Shown piece after piece: positions 17,537 through 25,815 of a stretch of DNA of 64,000 nt. The DNA is from Pirellulales bacterium (GTDB taxonomy: Bacteria > Planctomycetota > Planctomycetia > Pirellulales > Thermoguttaceae). How positions within the stretch are numbered: the first letter of the stretch is position 1; each line of letters starts with the position of its first letter. A program made the position numbers and the translations under genes. The stretch is from the NCBI GenBank assembly GCA_016935315.1, contig JAFGRD010000037.1, positions 1 through 64,000 of the forward strand, given 5' to 3'. Under the pieces are notes generated by a model. That model was given only the letters and a program-made list of their open reading frames with translations. It searched no databases and had not been told where the DNA came from.

Positions 17537-18527
17537 GCAAATCGACGGGCGTCGGACCGTCGTGGACCACCAGGCGGTAGCGGAGCGTCAGCGTGTCGCC
17601 CTGTTCCACGGTGACCGGCCCCTTGTCCACGATGCACGGGTTGACCATCCAGACGTAGCGCGGGTTGTGCCAGGTGGCCGGCGGGTTGTCGGGGTGGTCG
17701 ATCACCGTGCAGCCGACCGTCTTGCCGTCGTCGAGCTTGATGGTGTAGTCGTACCAGTCGGCGGCGGGCCAGTTCAGTTCGGGAACCGAATAGTGGGGAT
17801 CGCGCAGTTCGACCTTCCCGTCGGCCGTGGCGTAGTACGACTCGCCGTCGTTGCGCGCCCGCACGCAGAATCCGCCGAACGCCGTTGGGTTCAACACTAA
17901 CCGGGCCGCCGGGGTCAGCCGATAGACCAGGTCCACGACGTAGGCCCCCTCCCGTTCGGCCACGACGGCCGAGGTGACCTCTTTCATCATGACCTTGTCG
18001 CGGATGGCCCAATCGTTGCAGATGGCCAGTTCGGCCTGCCGGGCGTCCGCCTTGACCAGTTCGACGGCCCGGCTTCTGATGCCGACTCCCTCGGTCGGCG
18101 CGAACTGCCCCCAGCCCCAGAAATCGCCGCGGCTGATGTTGAAGCCCCGCGTGGGACCCAGCGGTCCGAGGGACGAGAAATCGGCCTTCTCGTGGAACTC
18201 CGTCGTGTGCCAGGCAAGGAAGACGCCCCGGTGGTGGTGGTGATCGCCGGGCGCCAGGTCGGTCAGTCGAACGCCGGACGGCGTGTTCAGCGGGTGGAAG
18301 CAGCACACGCTGTTGGCCGCCAGATTCGTCTTCTCGGGCTTCCTCGTCATGTAGCGGAAGACGGTCCGGCCGCTCGGCGCCTTAAGCACGATCCCGTAGG
18401 GATCTGTCGCCAGCACGTAACGCCCGGGGCCGTCTTCCGCGGCCCAGGCCGCAGTGAAAGCCCCGGTCGCGCCGAACACGAGGGGCAGCAGCCCCACGAT
18501 CAACAAACGGGCGTATCGACGTAGCAT
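17505..18527 (-). CDS. PmoA/DUF6807-family secreted protein
   Basis: A 340-residue exported protein with a signal ending near AAWAA. It matches the PmoA (DUF6807) family, found widely in planctomycetes next to glycan and sugar-oxidation genes. Visible hallmarks are YGIVLKAPSGRTVFRY, the histidine cluster DHHHHRGVFLAWH (about 94-106) and WHNPRYVWMVNPC near the end. Despite the name it is not the methane monooxygenase subunit. Its biochemical role is not established; the fold is thought to be beta-sandwich like aldose-epimerase-type proteins. The gene ends inside the convergent 15254 gene (32-base overlap). ATG 18527 has AAAAGGAGCC upstream. Confidence 0.85.
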   Translation of the reverse strand: MLRRYARLLIVGLLPLVFGATGAFTAAWAAEDGPGRYVLATDPYGIVLKAPSGRTVFRYMTRKPEKTNLAANSVCCFHPLNTPSGVRLTDLAPGDHHHHRGVFLAWHTTEFHEKADFSSLGPLGPTRGFNISRGDFWGWGQFAPTEGVGIRSRAVELVKADARQAELAICNDWAIRDKVMMKEVTSAVVAEREGAYVVDLVYRLTPAARLVLNPTAFGGFCVRARNDGESYYATADGKVELRDPHYSVPELNWPAADWYDYTIKLDDGKTVGCTVIDHPDNPPATWHNPRYVWMVNPCIVDKGPVTVEQGDTLTLRYRLVVHDGPTPVDLLKGLSAEWRR

Positions 18528-18601
18528 GGTTGGGCTCCTTTTGCGGTGAAAGGATCAAGTCAGCCGTTGTCGGCCAGGGCATTCTCAGCAAGCGGGGGCG
18601 T

Positions 18602-18645
18602 CTTCAGTCGGGGTGTCTTCAATCGGACGGGATACCTTCAGTCGG
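18602..18645. repeat. Triplicated 3'-end motif after the DUF1080 gene
   Basis: CTTCAGTCGG occurs at 18602-18611, as CTTCAATCGG at 18617-18626, and again at 18636-18645, where it encodes the last residues and stop of the DUF1080 protein. The outer copies look like duplications of the gene's terminal bases. Each copy would read Pro-Asp-stop on the minus strand. Confidence 0.6.
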
Positions 18646-19357
18646 GCAGCCGCTTGATGCGGATGTTCCGATACCAGACGGGCCGGCCGTGGTCCTGGAA
18701 GCCGATACGGCCCTCGCGGGCGAAATCCTTCAGGGCGCGCGGATACTTGTTCGGCGTGCCGTCCGGATTCTTGCGCGGCTCGGTCCAGCGGTCCAGGTCC
18801 ATCTCGATGATCTGTTCGCCGTTGAGCACCACCTGGATGATGTTGTCGCGGCAGGTGATCCGATAGCGGTTCCACTCGCCGGGCTTCTTGACCGTGTTTT
18901 TGGTCGGGGCCAGGCAATCGTAGATCGCGCCCGCACAACCCCCGCGACTCCATTGCTGTTGTGCGAAGGAATTGCTGACTTGGACTTCGATCCCCGTATA
19001 CACCGGGTTCTTCAGGTCCGAGGTGCGCAAGAACACGCCGCTGTTGGCCCGCTCGTCGGTCTTGAATTCCAGCTCGAGGACGAAGTTGCCGTAGGTCTGT
19101 TTCGTCCAGAGGTAGTTGGGGTTGCGCATGACGCCGTCGGTGCGTCCCTCGAGCGCGATGACCCCGTCCCGCACGACCCAGGCGTGATCGGGGCCGGACT
19201 GCCAGCCGGCAAGGTCTTTGCCGTCGAACAGGGAGACGAACCCCTGGTCGTCCGGCTTGCCTTCGGCGGCCGGTGTTTGGGCCCGTGCGGTGGTGATCGT
19301 CAACAGCCAGACGGCCAATGCCGCCATCGCGATGAGAGGGGACGATTTCATTGTCAT
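18638..19357 (-). CDS. Secreted DUF1080 (3-keto-disaccharide hydrolase-type) protein
   Basis: A 239-residue exported protein with a signal (MTMKSSPLIAMAALAVWLL, ending ARA) and one DUF1080 domain, a concanavalin-like beta-sandwich. Hallmarks are FVSLFDGKDLAGWQ, NFVLELEFKTDERANSGVFLR, KKPGEWNRYRITC and the end VWYRNIRIKRLPD. Some members hydrolyse 3-keto-glycosides made by glycoside 3-dehydrogenases, which fits the sugar gene setting; this copy is untested. ATG 19357 has GGAG nearby; the frame extends far upstream into the neighbouring VCBS gene, but that part is not protein-like. A second DUF1080 domain is fused to ThuA at 37388. Confidence 0.9.
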   Translation of the reverse strand: MTMKSSPLIAMAALAVWLLTITTARAQTPAAEGKPDDQGFVSLFDGKDLAGWQSGPDHAWVVRDGVIALEGRTDGVMRNPNYLWTKQTYGNFVLELEFKTDERANSGVFLRTSDLKNPVYTGIEVQVSNSFAQQQWSRGGCAGAIYDCLAPTKNTVKKPGEWNRYRITCRDNIIQVVLNGEQIIEMDLDRWTEPRKNPDGTPNKYPRALKDFAREGRIGFQDHGRPVWYRNIRIKRLPD

Positions 19358-19440
19358 GGGTGATTCTCCAGGGGTAACGTCACGCGGCCGTCGGCCGCAG
19401 GCAAAAGAACCTGCAAAAAGCACACACGCGATCAGCGGGC

Positions 19441-20766
19441 CTACTGGTGCCACGGTTTCCAACTGGGATAGGTCTCCTCGGGCGCCAAGCGGATTTCGCC
19501 TCTGGGTCGGGGCGCGTAGCCGCGATGGTAGAAGACGTAGAGCCCGCCCTTGCCGGCGACCACGACGTCGAGCCGGCCGTCTTTGTCCATGTCCACCACG
19601 TTGAGCTTCATGCCCACGGCGATGGCGTAGTTGGGCGGCGGGTTGAGATTCTCCTCGCCCGAGTACCACGGCAGGTGGTTGAACGCGAGCACGTGCCGCT
19701 GGAACTTGCCGCCCTGGATGTCGTACCAGAAGGCGCACAGCGGGTCGTAGCAGCTCGTGTCGCGACCGTGATGGGCGAACAGCCGTTTGCCGGTCACCAG
19801 GTCGGGTTTTCCGTCTTCGTTCAGATCGCCCATGGCCATCGTGTGGAACTGGCCGAAATCGGTCTCGGCCCAGTGCTGCTGGAAGCTGCGCTTGCCGTCT
19901 GCGTCGACCTTCTGCTCGAGCCAGGCCAGGCCGTAATGGTGCGATGCGCCGATGATGATGTCGTTGGCGCCGTCTTCGTTGACGTCGTAGACCAGGATCG
20001 GGTGCGAGGCCGGGGGGCTCGCGTCGGGGTTGTCGACCGCCTGAAACTTGTAGTCGGCGTGGAAGTTCCACTTCTGCTCGGCGGGCTTCTCGGGCCCTTC
20101 ATACCAGCCGACTTGGGTGACGATGTCCGTGCGGCCGTCGCCGTTGACGTCGCCCAAGCCGTTGCCGTGGATCTCCCCCTCGGTGCCGATCACGTGCTCG
20201 ACCAGCCAGGGCGCCTTGTCGATCGACTCCAGCCAGGTCATGCCCTGGCCCGGCACGAGCGTCCAATGGTTGCAGAGGATGTCGTCGTCGCCGTCGCCGT
20301 CGATATCTCCGTGGATTACTCCCTCCATGCACTGGGCCGAGTGGATCCGCCGGGCCTTCCATTTGACCCCCGTCTTGCCGGGGTTTTCATACCAGAAGGC
20401 GCCCTTCATGAACATCCAGCCCGAGCTGACGATGTCCGTGCGGCCGTCGCGATTGACGTCCATGGCGAACTCGCTGTTGTCGTCCGTTTCGGGGCCGTTC
20501 GTGGCGGCACCGTCGCGGAAGTCCTCGTGCTTCTTCCAGTCCGGCGCTTCGTACCAATTGCGGCCCGCCGCGATGTCGAGGTCTCCGTCGCCGTCGACGT
20601 CCAGCACCGACGCGCACTCGCTAAACGGGCCGAACCAATAGCTGTGGTTGGCCGGGTCGTGCACCGGCCCGTCGATCTTGGTCGGAATCAGCAGCGGTTC
20701 CGCTGCGTGCGAGACGGCGCAGGCCGTCATCAACAGGGCCACCAAAACGCAACAGTAACCTCTCAT
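19441..20766 (-). CDS. Secreted FG-GAP/VCBS repeat protein
   Basis: A 441-residue exported beta-propeller protein. After the signal (ends SHAAEP) come repeats with the Ca-binding cores DVDGDGDLDIAAG, DVNRDGRTDIV, DIDGDGDDDILC, DVNGDGRTDIVT, DVNEDGANDIIIG, DLNEDGKPDLVTG and DMDKDGRLDVVVAG: seven blades, a complete propeller. Each loop should bind one calcium. Such planctomycete proteins are common beside PmoA/DUF1080 genes, but the ligand is unknown. ATG 20766 is chosen for GAGGAG eight bases upstream; an ATG 15 bases earlier is less supported. It is followed by the DUF1080 gene on the same strand. Confidence 0.9.
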   Translation of the reverse strand: MRGYCCVLVALLMTACAVSHAAEPLLIPTKIDGPVHDPANHSYWFGPFSECASVLDVDGDGDLDIAAGRNWYEAPDWKKHEDFRDGAATNGPETDDNSEFAMDVNRDGRTDIVSSGWMFMKGAFWYENPGKTGVKWKARRIHSAQCMEGVIHGDIDGDGDDDILCNHWTLVPGQGMTWLESIDKAPWLVEHVIGTEGEIHGNGLGDVNGDGRTDIVTQVGWYEGPEKPAEQKWNFHADYKFQAVDNPDASPPASHPILVYDVNEDGANDIIIGASHHYGLAWLEQKVDADGKRSFQQHWAETDFGQFHTMAMGDLNEDGKPDLVTGKRLFAHHGRDTSCYDPLCAFWYDIQGGKFQRHVLAFNHLPWYSGEENLNPPPNYAIAVGMKLNVVDMDKDGRLDVVVAGKGGLYVFYHRGYAPRPRGEIRLAPEETYPSWKPWHQ

Positions 20767-20870
20767 GGCTCGGCTCCTCAACGGGTTCTTTGGCGAGTCC
20801 TTGGATACGGTTCGTGCGCCAGTCTAGAAGACGGTTTACGGCGTGTCAAGCTGCGGGGCCGTCTTGCAGT

Positions 20871-21827
20871 TCAGGGGCACGAATCGCCGGGGCACGAATC
20901 GGATGCCCCGCTGCAACTCGGCAGCGGTCGGCCTCGACGCCGGACAGCGTATCCCAACACCAGGTATCGCAGCATCAAGCCGACGAGAATGAACGAGGCC
21001 CCCACGACGGTCCACCAGCGAGGGGACTCCATCCCTGCCAGGAACACCCACAGCGGCATCAGAACCGGCTCGAGCAGGGCAATCGCCACGGCCTCCTGGC
21101 TGCTGATGCTGCGCAGCCCGCGAATCATGCAGAGGTAGGGCACCGCCATTTGGAACGTGCCGAAGCAGGCCAGCACGACCAGTTGCCACGCGGATGGCCA
21201 GATGTCCTGATAGACCACCCAGGGCAAGATCGCCATCGCGGCGACCGCGTGGCTCAGCGTGACCAGCCATGCCGCGTTCTCGCGACGCAATCGCCGCATC
21301 AACAGCACCACGCTGGCGTAGGTCACTCCCGACGCCACGCCGCAGGCCACCCCGAACAGGGCCTGTCCCTGGACCTCGAACCAGAGAATCGTGCCCACGC
21401 CGAGCACCCCGAAGCCCAGGGGAATCAGGTCGCGGCGCACCATCGGCTCGTGGAAGAAGAGCACCGAGAGTAGAAACACCCACCAGGGCGAGGTGGCTTG
21501 CAGCCAAATCGCATTGGCCGCGGTGGTCAGCGTGATGGCGGTCAGGTAGAAGAGGCACATCAAGGTGAAACAGAGGGTCAGCGGCAGCAGCAGCACGTTG
21601 AATCTCGGCCGCCGCACGGCGGGCATCAACACCATGGCCGCGAAGAACGCCCGCCAGAAGGCCAGCAGGGGTCCGCGAACCGAATCCGACCAGTCGTCGA
21701 ACAGCCCCGCTTTCACAAACAGCCCGCAGGAGCTCCAAAGCAGAGCGGCCGCAAGGATCCAGAGCCGCCCGACCAGCTTGGCGGAGGCGGACGGGACGTC
21801 GGGCGGTGGGGAAGCTGGGTCCGCCAT
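20871..21827 (-). CDS. EamA-family (DMT superfamily) transporter
   Basis: A 318-residue inner membrane protein with about ten hydrophobic helices in two EamA halves. The first half begins LWILAAALLWSSCGLFVKAG and contains TTAANAIWLQATSPWWVFLLS; the second contains IRGLRSISSQEAVAIALLEPVLMPLWVFL. These are the usual repeats of drug/metabolite exporters. The substrate cannot be predicted. The start lies only 15 bases after the end of the glycyl radical enzyme gene on the same strand, so they are probably cotranscribed. That may mean the transporter handles a substrate or product of the enzyme. The last 25 residues are a Cys/Ser-rich tail. Confidence 0.88.
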   Translation of the reverse strand: MADPASPPPDVPSASAKLVGRLWILAAALLWSSCGLFVKAGLFDDWSDSVRGPLLAFWRAFFAAMVLMPAVRRPRFNVLLLPLTLCFTLMCLFYLTAITLTTAANAIWLQATSPWWVFLLSVLFFHEPMVRRDLIPLGFGVLGVGTILWFEVQGQALFGVACGVASGVTYASVVLLMRRLRRENAAWLVTLSHAVAAMAILPWVVYQDIWPSAWQLVVLACFGTFQMAVPYLCMIRGLRSISSQEAVAIALLEPVLMPLWVFLAGMESPRWWTVVGASFILVGLMLRYLVLGYAVRRRGRPLPSCSGASDSCPGDSCP

Positions 21828-21842
21828 GTCGCAATCGCCCGG

Positions 21843-24203
21843 TCAGAACGCCCCGTGTTCGGTGCGCGAGATGATCTCGTCCTGCAGATCTCGCCCCACG
21901 TCGACGAAATAGTCGCTGTAGCCGGCCACGCGCACGATCAGATCACGGTGCCGCTCGGGATGCTTCTGAGCGTCGCGCAGGGTTGCCGCGTCGAACACGT
22001 TGAACTGGATGTGGTGTCCGTCCAGGCTGAAATAGGAGCGGACTAGGTCGGCCAGGCGGTCGATGCCGTTGCCTTCGAGCAACTGGGGGCTGAAGCGCAT
22101 GTTCAACAGGGTCCCGCCGGTTCGGGCATGGTCGATGCGGGCGGCCGATTTCAAGACGGCCGTGGGGCCGTGGACGTCGGCGCCCTGGGTAGGGGAGATT
22201 CCTTCCGAGACCGGCTCGCCGGCCCTGCGCCCGTTGGGCGTTGCCCCCAGCACCGAGCCGAAGTAGACGTGGACCGTGGTGGGCAGCAGGTTCACCCGAT
22301 ACTTCCCGCCCTTGGTGTTCGGCCGTCCGTCGAGCACATCGTAGTAGGCGTTGAAGGCCGCTTCGGCCAGGTCGTCGGCCAGGGGATCGTCGTTGCCGTA
22401 CTTGGGCGTCTTGTTGAGCAACCGTTGCCGCAGCGCTTCCTGTCCCTGAAAATCAGCCTGTAACACGTCGAGCAACTGCCCGATGGAAAGCCCGCCGCCG
22501 TTGAACACGTGCGCCCGGACGGCCGCCAGCGCGTCGGTCAGCGTGCCCATGCCGACCCCTTGAATGTACGTGGGATTGTAGCGCGAGCCGCCGTCGTGAT
22601 AGTCTCGGGCCTTGGCCACGCAGTCGTCCATCAACAGCGACATGTAGGGAGCGGGCATGTGGTTGGCGTAGAGCCGCTCGATCACGTTGTTGCCGGCGAT
22701 CTTCAGATCGACGAAGTACTTCAGTTGGGACACGTAGGCGTCGAAGAGCTGTCCGAAGGAATCGAAACCGCGGGGATCGCCGGTGTGTGGGCCAACCTGC
22801 TCGCCGGTACGCGGGTCGCGGCCGTCATGGCAGGCCAGCTCCAGGATCTTGGGCCAGTTGATGTACCCGGTGAGCGTGCAGCTCTCCTTGCCGAACGCGC
22901 TGATGGTGACACAGCCGCTGGGGCCGCCGCAACGGGCGTCGGCCACGGTTTTGCCGTCGTGGAGCATCTCCTGGAGGATCACGTCCGAGTTGAACATGGA
23001 GGGCTGTCCCAGGCCGGTGCGGACCACGCGGCACGCCCGCTTCAGGAACCGGTCCGGATTCCTCTTGCTGAGCTGGATGCAGGCACTGGGCTGGACCAAC
23101 TGCATCTGTTCGACGACGTCGAGCATCAGGTACGACAAGTCGTTGACCGCGTCGCTGCCGTCGGGTTTCAGGCCGCCGATGTTGATCAGGGCAAAATCGG
23201 TGTAGGTGCCGCTCTGCTCCTCGGTGACGCCCACCTTGGGCGGCGCCGGCTGGTTGTTGAACTTGATCCAGAAGCACTGCAGCAATTCTTCGGCCTGCTC
23301 GCGGGTGAGCGTGCCGGCTTCCAGCTCTTTCGCGTAGAAGGGATAGAGGTGCTGGTCGAGCCGACCCGGATTGAACGAATCCCAAGTGTTCAGCTCGGTG
23401 ATCACGCCCAGATGCACGAACCAGTAGGCCTGCAAGGCCTCGTGAAACGTTCGCGGCGCGTGGGCGGGCACGTTCGAGCAGACCTCGGCGATTCTCAGAA
23501 GCTCCTGCTTTCGCCCGGGATCGCCTTGCTGTTCGGCGAGTTGGCGGGCCAAGGCCGCGTGCCGCTCGGCCAGCGTGATGATGGCGTCGGCGCAGAGGTC
23601 CATGGCCTTGAGCTCTTCGTCTTTCTCGTAGGCCCGCGGGTCGCCCAGGTAGTCGAGCTCGGCGCGTCGCGCGGCGATCTCCCGTTTCACGTCCAGGAAT
23701 CCGCGACGATAGATTTTGTCGTCGAGGATGGCGTGTCCGGGCGCCCGCTGCTCCATGAATTCCGTGAACACACCCGCCTCGAACGCGCGGTGCCACTGGT
23801 CGGTCATCCGCGCGAACAATCGCTCGCGGATCGTCTGACCAGTCCAGAACGGAATGATCTCCTGCCGGTAGACCCGCCGCGCCTCGTCACCGACCAGAAA
23901 GGGCGTCCGCTCCCGGCGGTCGAGGATATCGAGGTCTTCCAGGCTATGGCAGCAGAGTTCCGGGTAGGTGGGCGTGGCCTTGGGGGCCGGGCCTCGCTCG
24001 CCCACGATCAGCTCGCCCTCGTTGATGCAGAGCGTCCGATTTTCGATGACGTACTTGAAAGCCAGCGCCCGGCAAACGGGGGTCGAGACCTGCCTGACGA
24101 CGGGGCTCTTGTAGAAGGCCGTGATCAGCTCGGAGCGTTCGGTCGAGATGTACGGCCTGGTCTCGACGCTCTGCCGGCGGAGACGTTCCACTCGCGTGTT
24201 CAT
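21843..24203 (-). CDS. Glycyl radical enzyme with atypical Cys-Val-Thr active site
   Basis: A 786-residue member of the glycyl radical enzyme (pyruvate formate-lyase-like) superfamily, full length. The C-terminal radical motif is RVAGYSDYF (Gly761), followed by the usual LQDEIISRTEH. The catalytic cysteine is C431 in GGPSGCVTISAFGKE. In the dehydratase, decarboxylase and lyase types (such as choline lyase CutC and hydroxyproline dehydratase) the motif is Cys-x-Glu; here the Glu position is Thr433. The surrounding AFGKE and LTGY are kept. The reaction is therefore not predictable from named families. No radical-SAM activase lies in the window. A TTGTCT-N16-TATCAT promoter precedes it. EamA follows 15 bases after. 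Confidence 0.93.
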   Translation of the reverse strand: MNTRVERLRRQSVETRPYISTERSELITAFYKSPVVRQVSTPVCRALAFKYVIENRTLCINEGELIVGERGPAPKATPTYPELCCHSLEDLDILDRRERTPFLVGDEARRVYRQEIIPFWTGQTIRERLFARMTDQWHRAFEAGVFTEFMEQRAPGHAILDDKIYRRGFLDVKREIAARRAELDYLGDPRAYEKDEELKAMDLCADAIITLAERHAALARQLAEQQGDPGRKQELLRIAEVCSNVPAHAPRTFHEALQAYWFVHLGVITELNTWDSFNPGRLDQHLYPFYAKELEAGTLTREQAEELLQCFWIKFNNQPAPPKVGVTEEQSGTYTDFALINIGGLKPDGSDAVNDLSYLMLDVVEQMQLVQPSACIQLSKRNPDRFLKRACRVVRTGLGQPSMFNSDVILQEMLHDGKTVADARCGGPSGCVTISAFGKESCTLTGYINWPKILELACHDGRDPRTGEQVGPHTGDPRGFDSFGQLFDAYVSQLKYFVDLKIAGNNVIERLYANHMPAPYMSLLMDDCVAKARDYHDGGSRYNPTYIQGVGMGTLTDALAAVRAHVFNGGGLSIGQLLDVLQADFQGQEALRQRLLNKTPKYGNDDPLADDLAEAAFNAYYDVLDGRPNTKGGKYRVNLLPTTVHVYFGSVLGATPNGRRAGEPVSEGISPTQGADVHGPTAVLKSAARIDHARTGGTLLNMRFSPQLLEGNGIDRLADLVRSYFSLDGHHIQFNVFDAATLRDAQKHPERHRDLIVRVAGYSDYFVDVGRDLQDEIISRTEHGAF

Positions 24204-24240
24204 GTTCGCTCACCCAATCTGACCCGACAATCTACCCTGC

Positions 24241-24268
24241 ATGATACACCAACCTCCGACAAAGACAA
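24241..24268 (-). promoter_or_regulatory. Candidate sigma70-type promoter of the glycyl radical enzyme
   Basis: On the minus strand TTGTCT (24268-24263) and TATCAT (24246-24241) are separated by 16 bases. Matches to consensus are four and five of six. Predicted start near 24234 gives about 30 bases of leader before the ATG at 24203. Confidence 0.5.
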
Positions 24269-24339
24269 GCGCGGCGGATTCAGCTGCGCCTTGCCCCAGC
24301 CGCCATTTGGCCGGACTGTTGCGAAAGAGCGGCGACGCG

Positions 24340-25545
24340 TCAACGATCGGCGGCATCCTTGACCTTGTCGATACGAATATCGCCGTGTTTGTTGACCAGC
24401 GTCAGCCGCGTCGTGTCCGCCGGGAGGCCCTCGAAGTTGTCGCTGCCCGTATCGAGCGTGTAGACCGGATACTGGGACTGGATCCTGCCGTACTTGGTGC
24501 GGGCTTCGATCTTCGGCTCGGCGGCGCCGAACACGTTGACCTGGATGTCGTCGAAGGCCGTTTCGGCACGGACGACGGCCGGCTGGGAACCCGTGAGGCT
24601 CAGCGTGACGCGGCCGAACCGGTTCCGGCAGCGGACCTCGCCGGCGTCGATGACCAGCTCGACGTCTCCGTACTCGTTCTCGAGGTCGACGTTGCCGTGC
24701 AGGTCCGAAGCGAAGATATCGCCGTGCCGGTTGCGCACCAGGACTTCGCCCTCGACTTCGCCCAACTCGATCGAGTTGAAGGACGTGCGAACGTCGGCCC
24801 CCTGCTCGACGCCCTCGGCGGTGATCTTCCCGTGAGCGTTCCTGGCGACCAGCGATCCGGAGACGCGGCGGACTTCGATGTCCTTGAATTCCGACTCGAC
24901 GTGCAGGTCCCCGCCAACGTCGGTGGCGCGGATCGACCCATGCTGATTCGCCAGCTTGCCGCCGGGGATCTGTTCCGCGCTCAGACTGGCGAACGAGGTG
25001 GCCGCGTCCAGCTCGCCGCCGAGATTGGCCAGATGGAGCTTCCCATGCCGGCACCGGACGAGCGTGCCGCCCCTGACGCCGACGATCTCCGTCTGGCCAA
25101 AGCCGTTGGACACCTCGACGTCGACGGTGGCCGGCACGTGCAGCGTGAGGTTCGACTCGACCCCGCGGAGTTCGGGAACGGGCGGCTCGGGCAGAACCAG
25201 TGTCCAACCGCCCTCGCCTGCTTGCTGGTCGGTCTGCATCTGGATCTGCTTGGCGAAGTGCTCGGCGGTCTCCTGGGTCGAGGCCCAGCAAGTCAGATCC
25301 CAGGACCACGACGGGCCGTCGTCGGTCGCCTCGATGCGGATATCGCCGAACTGATGGGTGAGCAGGATGTGTTCGATCTCGGGCGAGATTTCTCCCTCTT
25401 CGTGCCGGTTCGCCGTCTGGCCGCGGCGGTCGAAGCGGTAGCCGCCGGACGTCGCTTCAAGGGGAAACTGCAGGTTGCAGCAGGGCAGCGTGAGCAACGA
25501 GAGCAGGATCAGGGCGTGCAGCCATGGGTGGAATGCGGGTTTCAT
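24340..25545 (-). CDS. DUF4097-type beta-helix lipoprotein
   Basis: A 401-residue exported protein. The signal ends with LTLPCCN, a probable lipobox. The mature part is a run of short beta repeats of the form GxVxVxNxxGxIxxxxVxG (such as LVRCRHGKLHLANLGG, LVARNAHGKITAEGV, VLVRNRHGDIFASDLHG), typical of DUF4097 adhesin-like proteins with a right-handed beta-helix. The role of such proteins is not defined; surface or envelope location is likely. ATG 25545 (MKPAFHP) follows GAGGG; the frame continues 19 residues further without a signal. It ends 137 bases upstream of the glycyl radical enzyme start on the same strand, with a promoter between, so it is probably a separate unit. Confidence 0.85.
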   Translation of the reverse strand: MKPAFHPWLHALILLSLLTLPCCNLQFPLEATSGGYRFDRRGQTANRHEEGEISPEIEHILLTHQFGDIRIEATDDGPSWSWDLTCWASTQETAEHFAKQIQMQTDQQAGEGGWTLVLPEPPVPELRGVESNLTLHVPATVDVEVSNGFGQTEIVGVRGGTLVRCRHGKLHLANLGGELDAATSFASLSAEQIPGGKLANQHGSIRATDVGGDLHVESEFKDIEVRRVSGSLVARNAHGKITAEGVEQGADVRTSFNSIELGEVEGEVLVRNRHGDIFASDLHGNVDLENEYGDVELVIDAGEVRCRNRFGRVTLSLTGSQPAVVRAETAFDDIQVNVFGAAEPKIEARTKYGRIQSQYPVYTLDTGSDNFEGLPADTTRLTLVNKHGDIRIDKVKDAADR

Positions 25546-25718
25546 ACCGGAATTTCCCTCGACAAACAGAGACGGGACGAAATGGCTCAAGCGTCGTGGC
25601 ATCTTGTGCCGCTACGGGTCTGTTCGCTCGGCGGCCCCACTTCTTGTTGACGCTTCGGTTATGCACGGCAACCCGAACCTTCTGCCCTCGGGTGGGATCC
25701 TACTGTTGGCCGGGTGGC

Positions 25719-25747
25719 TTGAATTCATTCGGTGTTGAGCATATTCT
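25719..25747 (+). promoter_or_regulatory. Candidate sigma70-type promoter of ilvB
   Basis: TTGAAT (25719-25724) and TATTCT (25742-25747) are separated by 17 bases; each matches consensus in four of six positions. A perfect palindrome, ATTCTAGAAT (25743-25752), overlaps the -10. Predicted start near 25754 leaves about 62 bases before the GTG at 25816. Confidence 0.45.
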
Positions 25748-25815
25748 AGAATGTTTGGGCAATCTGCATATCTACCCCGCTATGGGGGCGCAAAACAGGC
25801 AGAGGAGTGGTTCCT

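Noticed and set aside
19358-20071. The minus-strand frame extending the DUF1080 gene upstream to 20071
   Set aside because: It overlaps the VCBS gene in another frame and has no domain; the signal peptide places the start at 19357.
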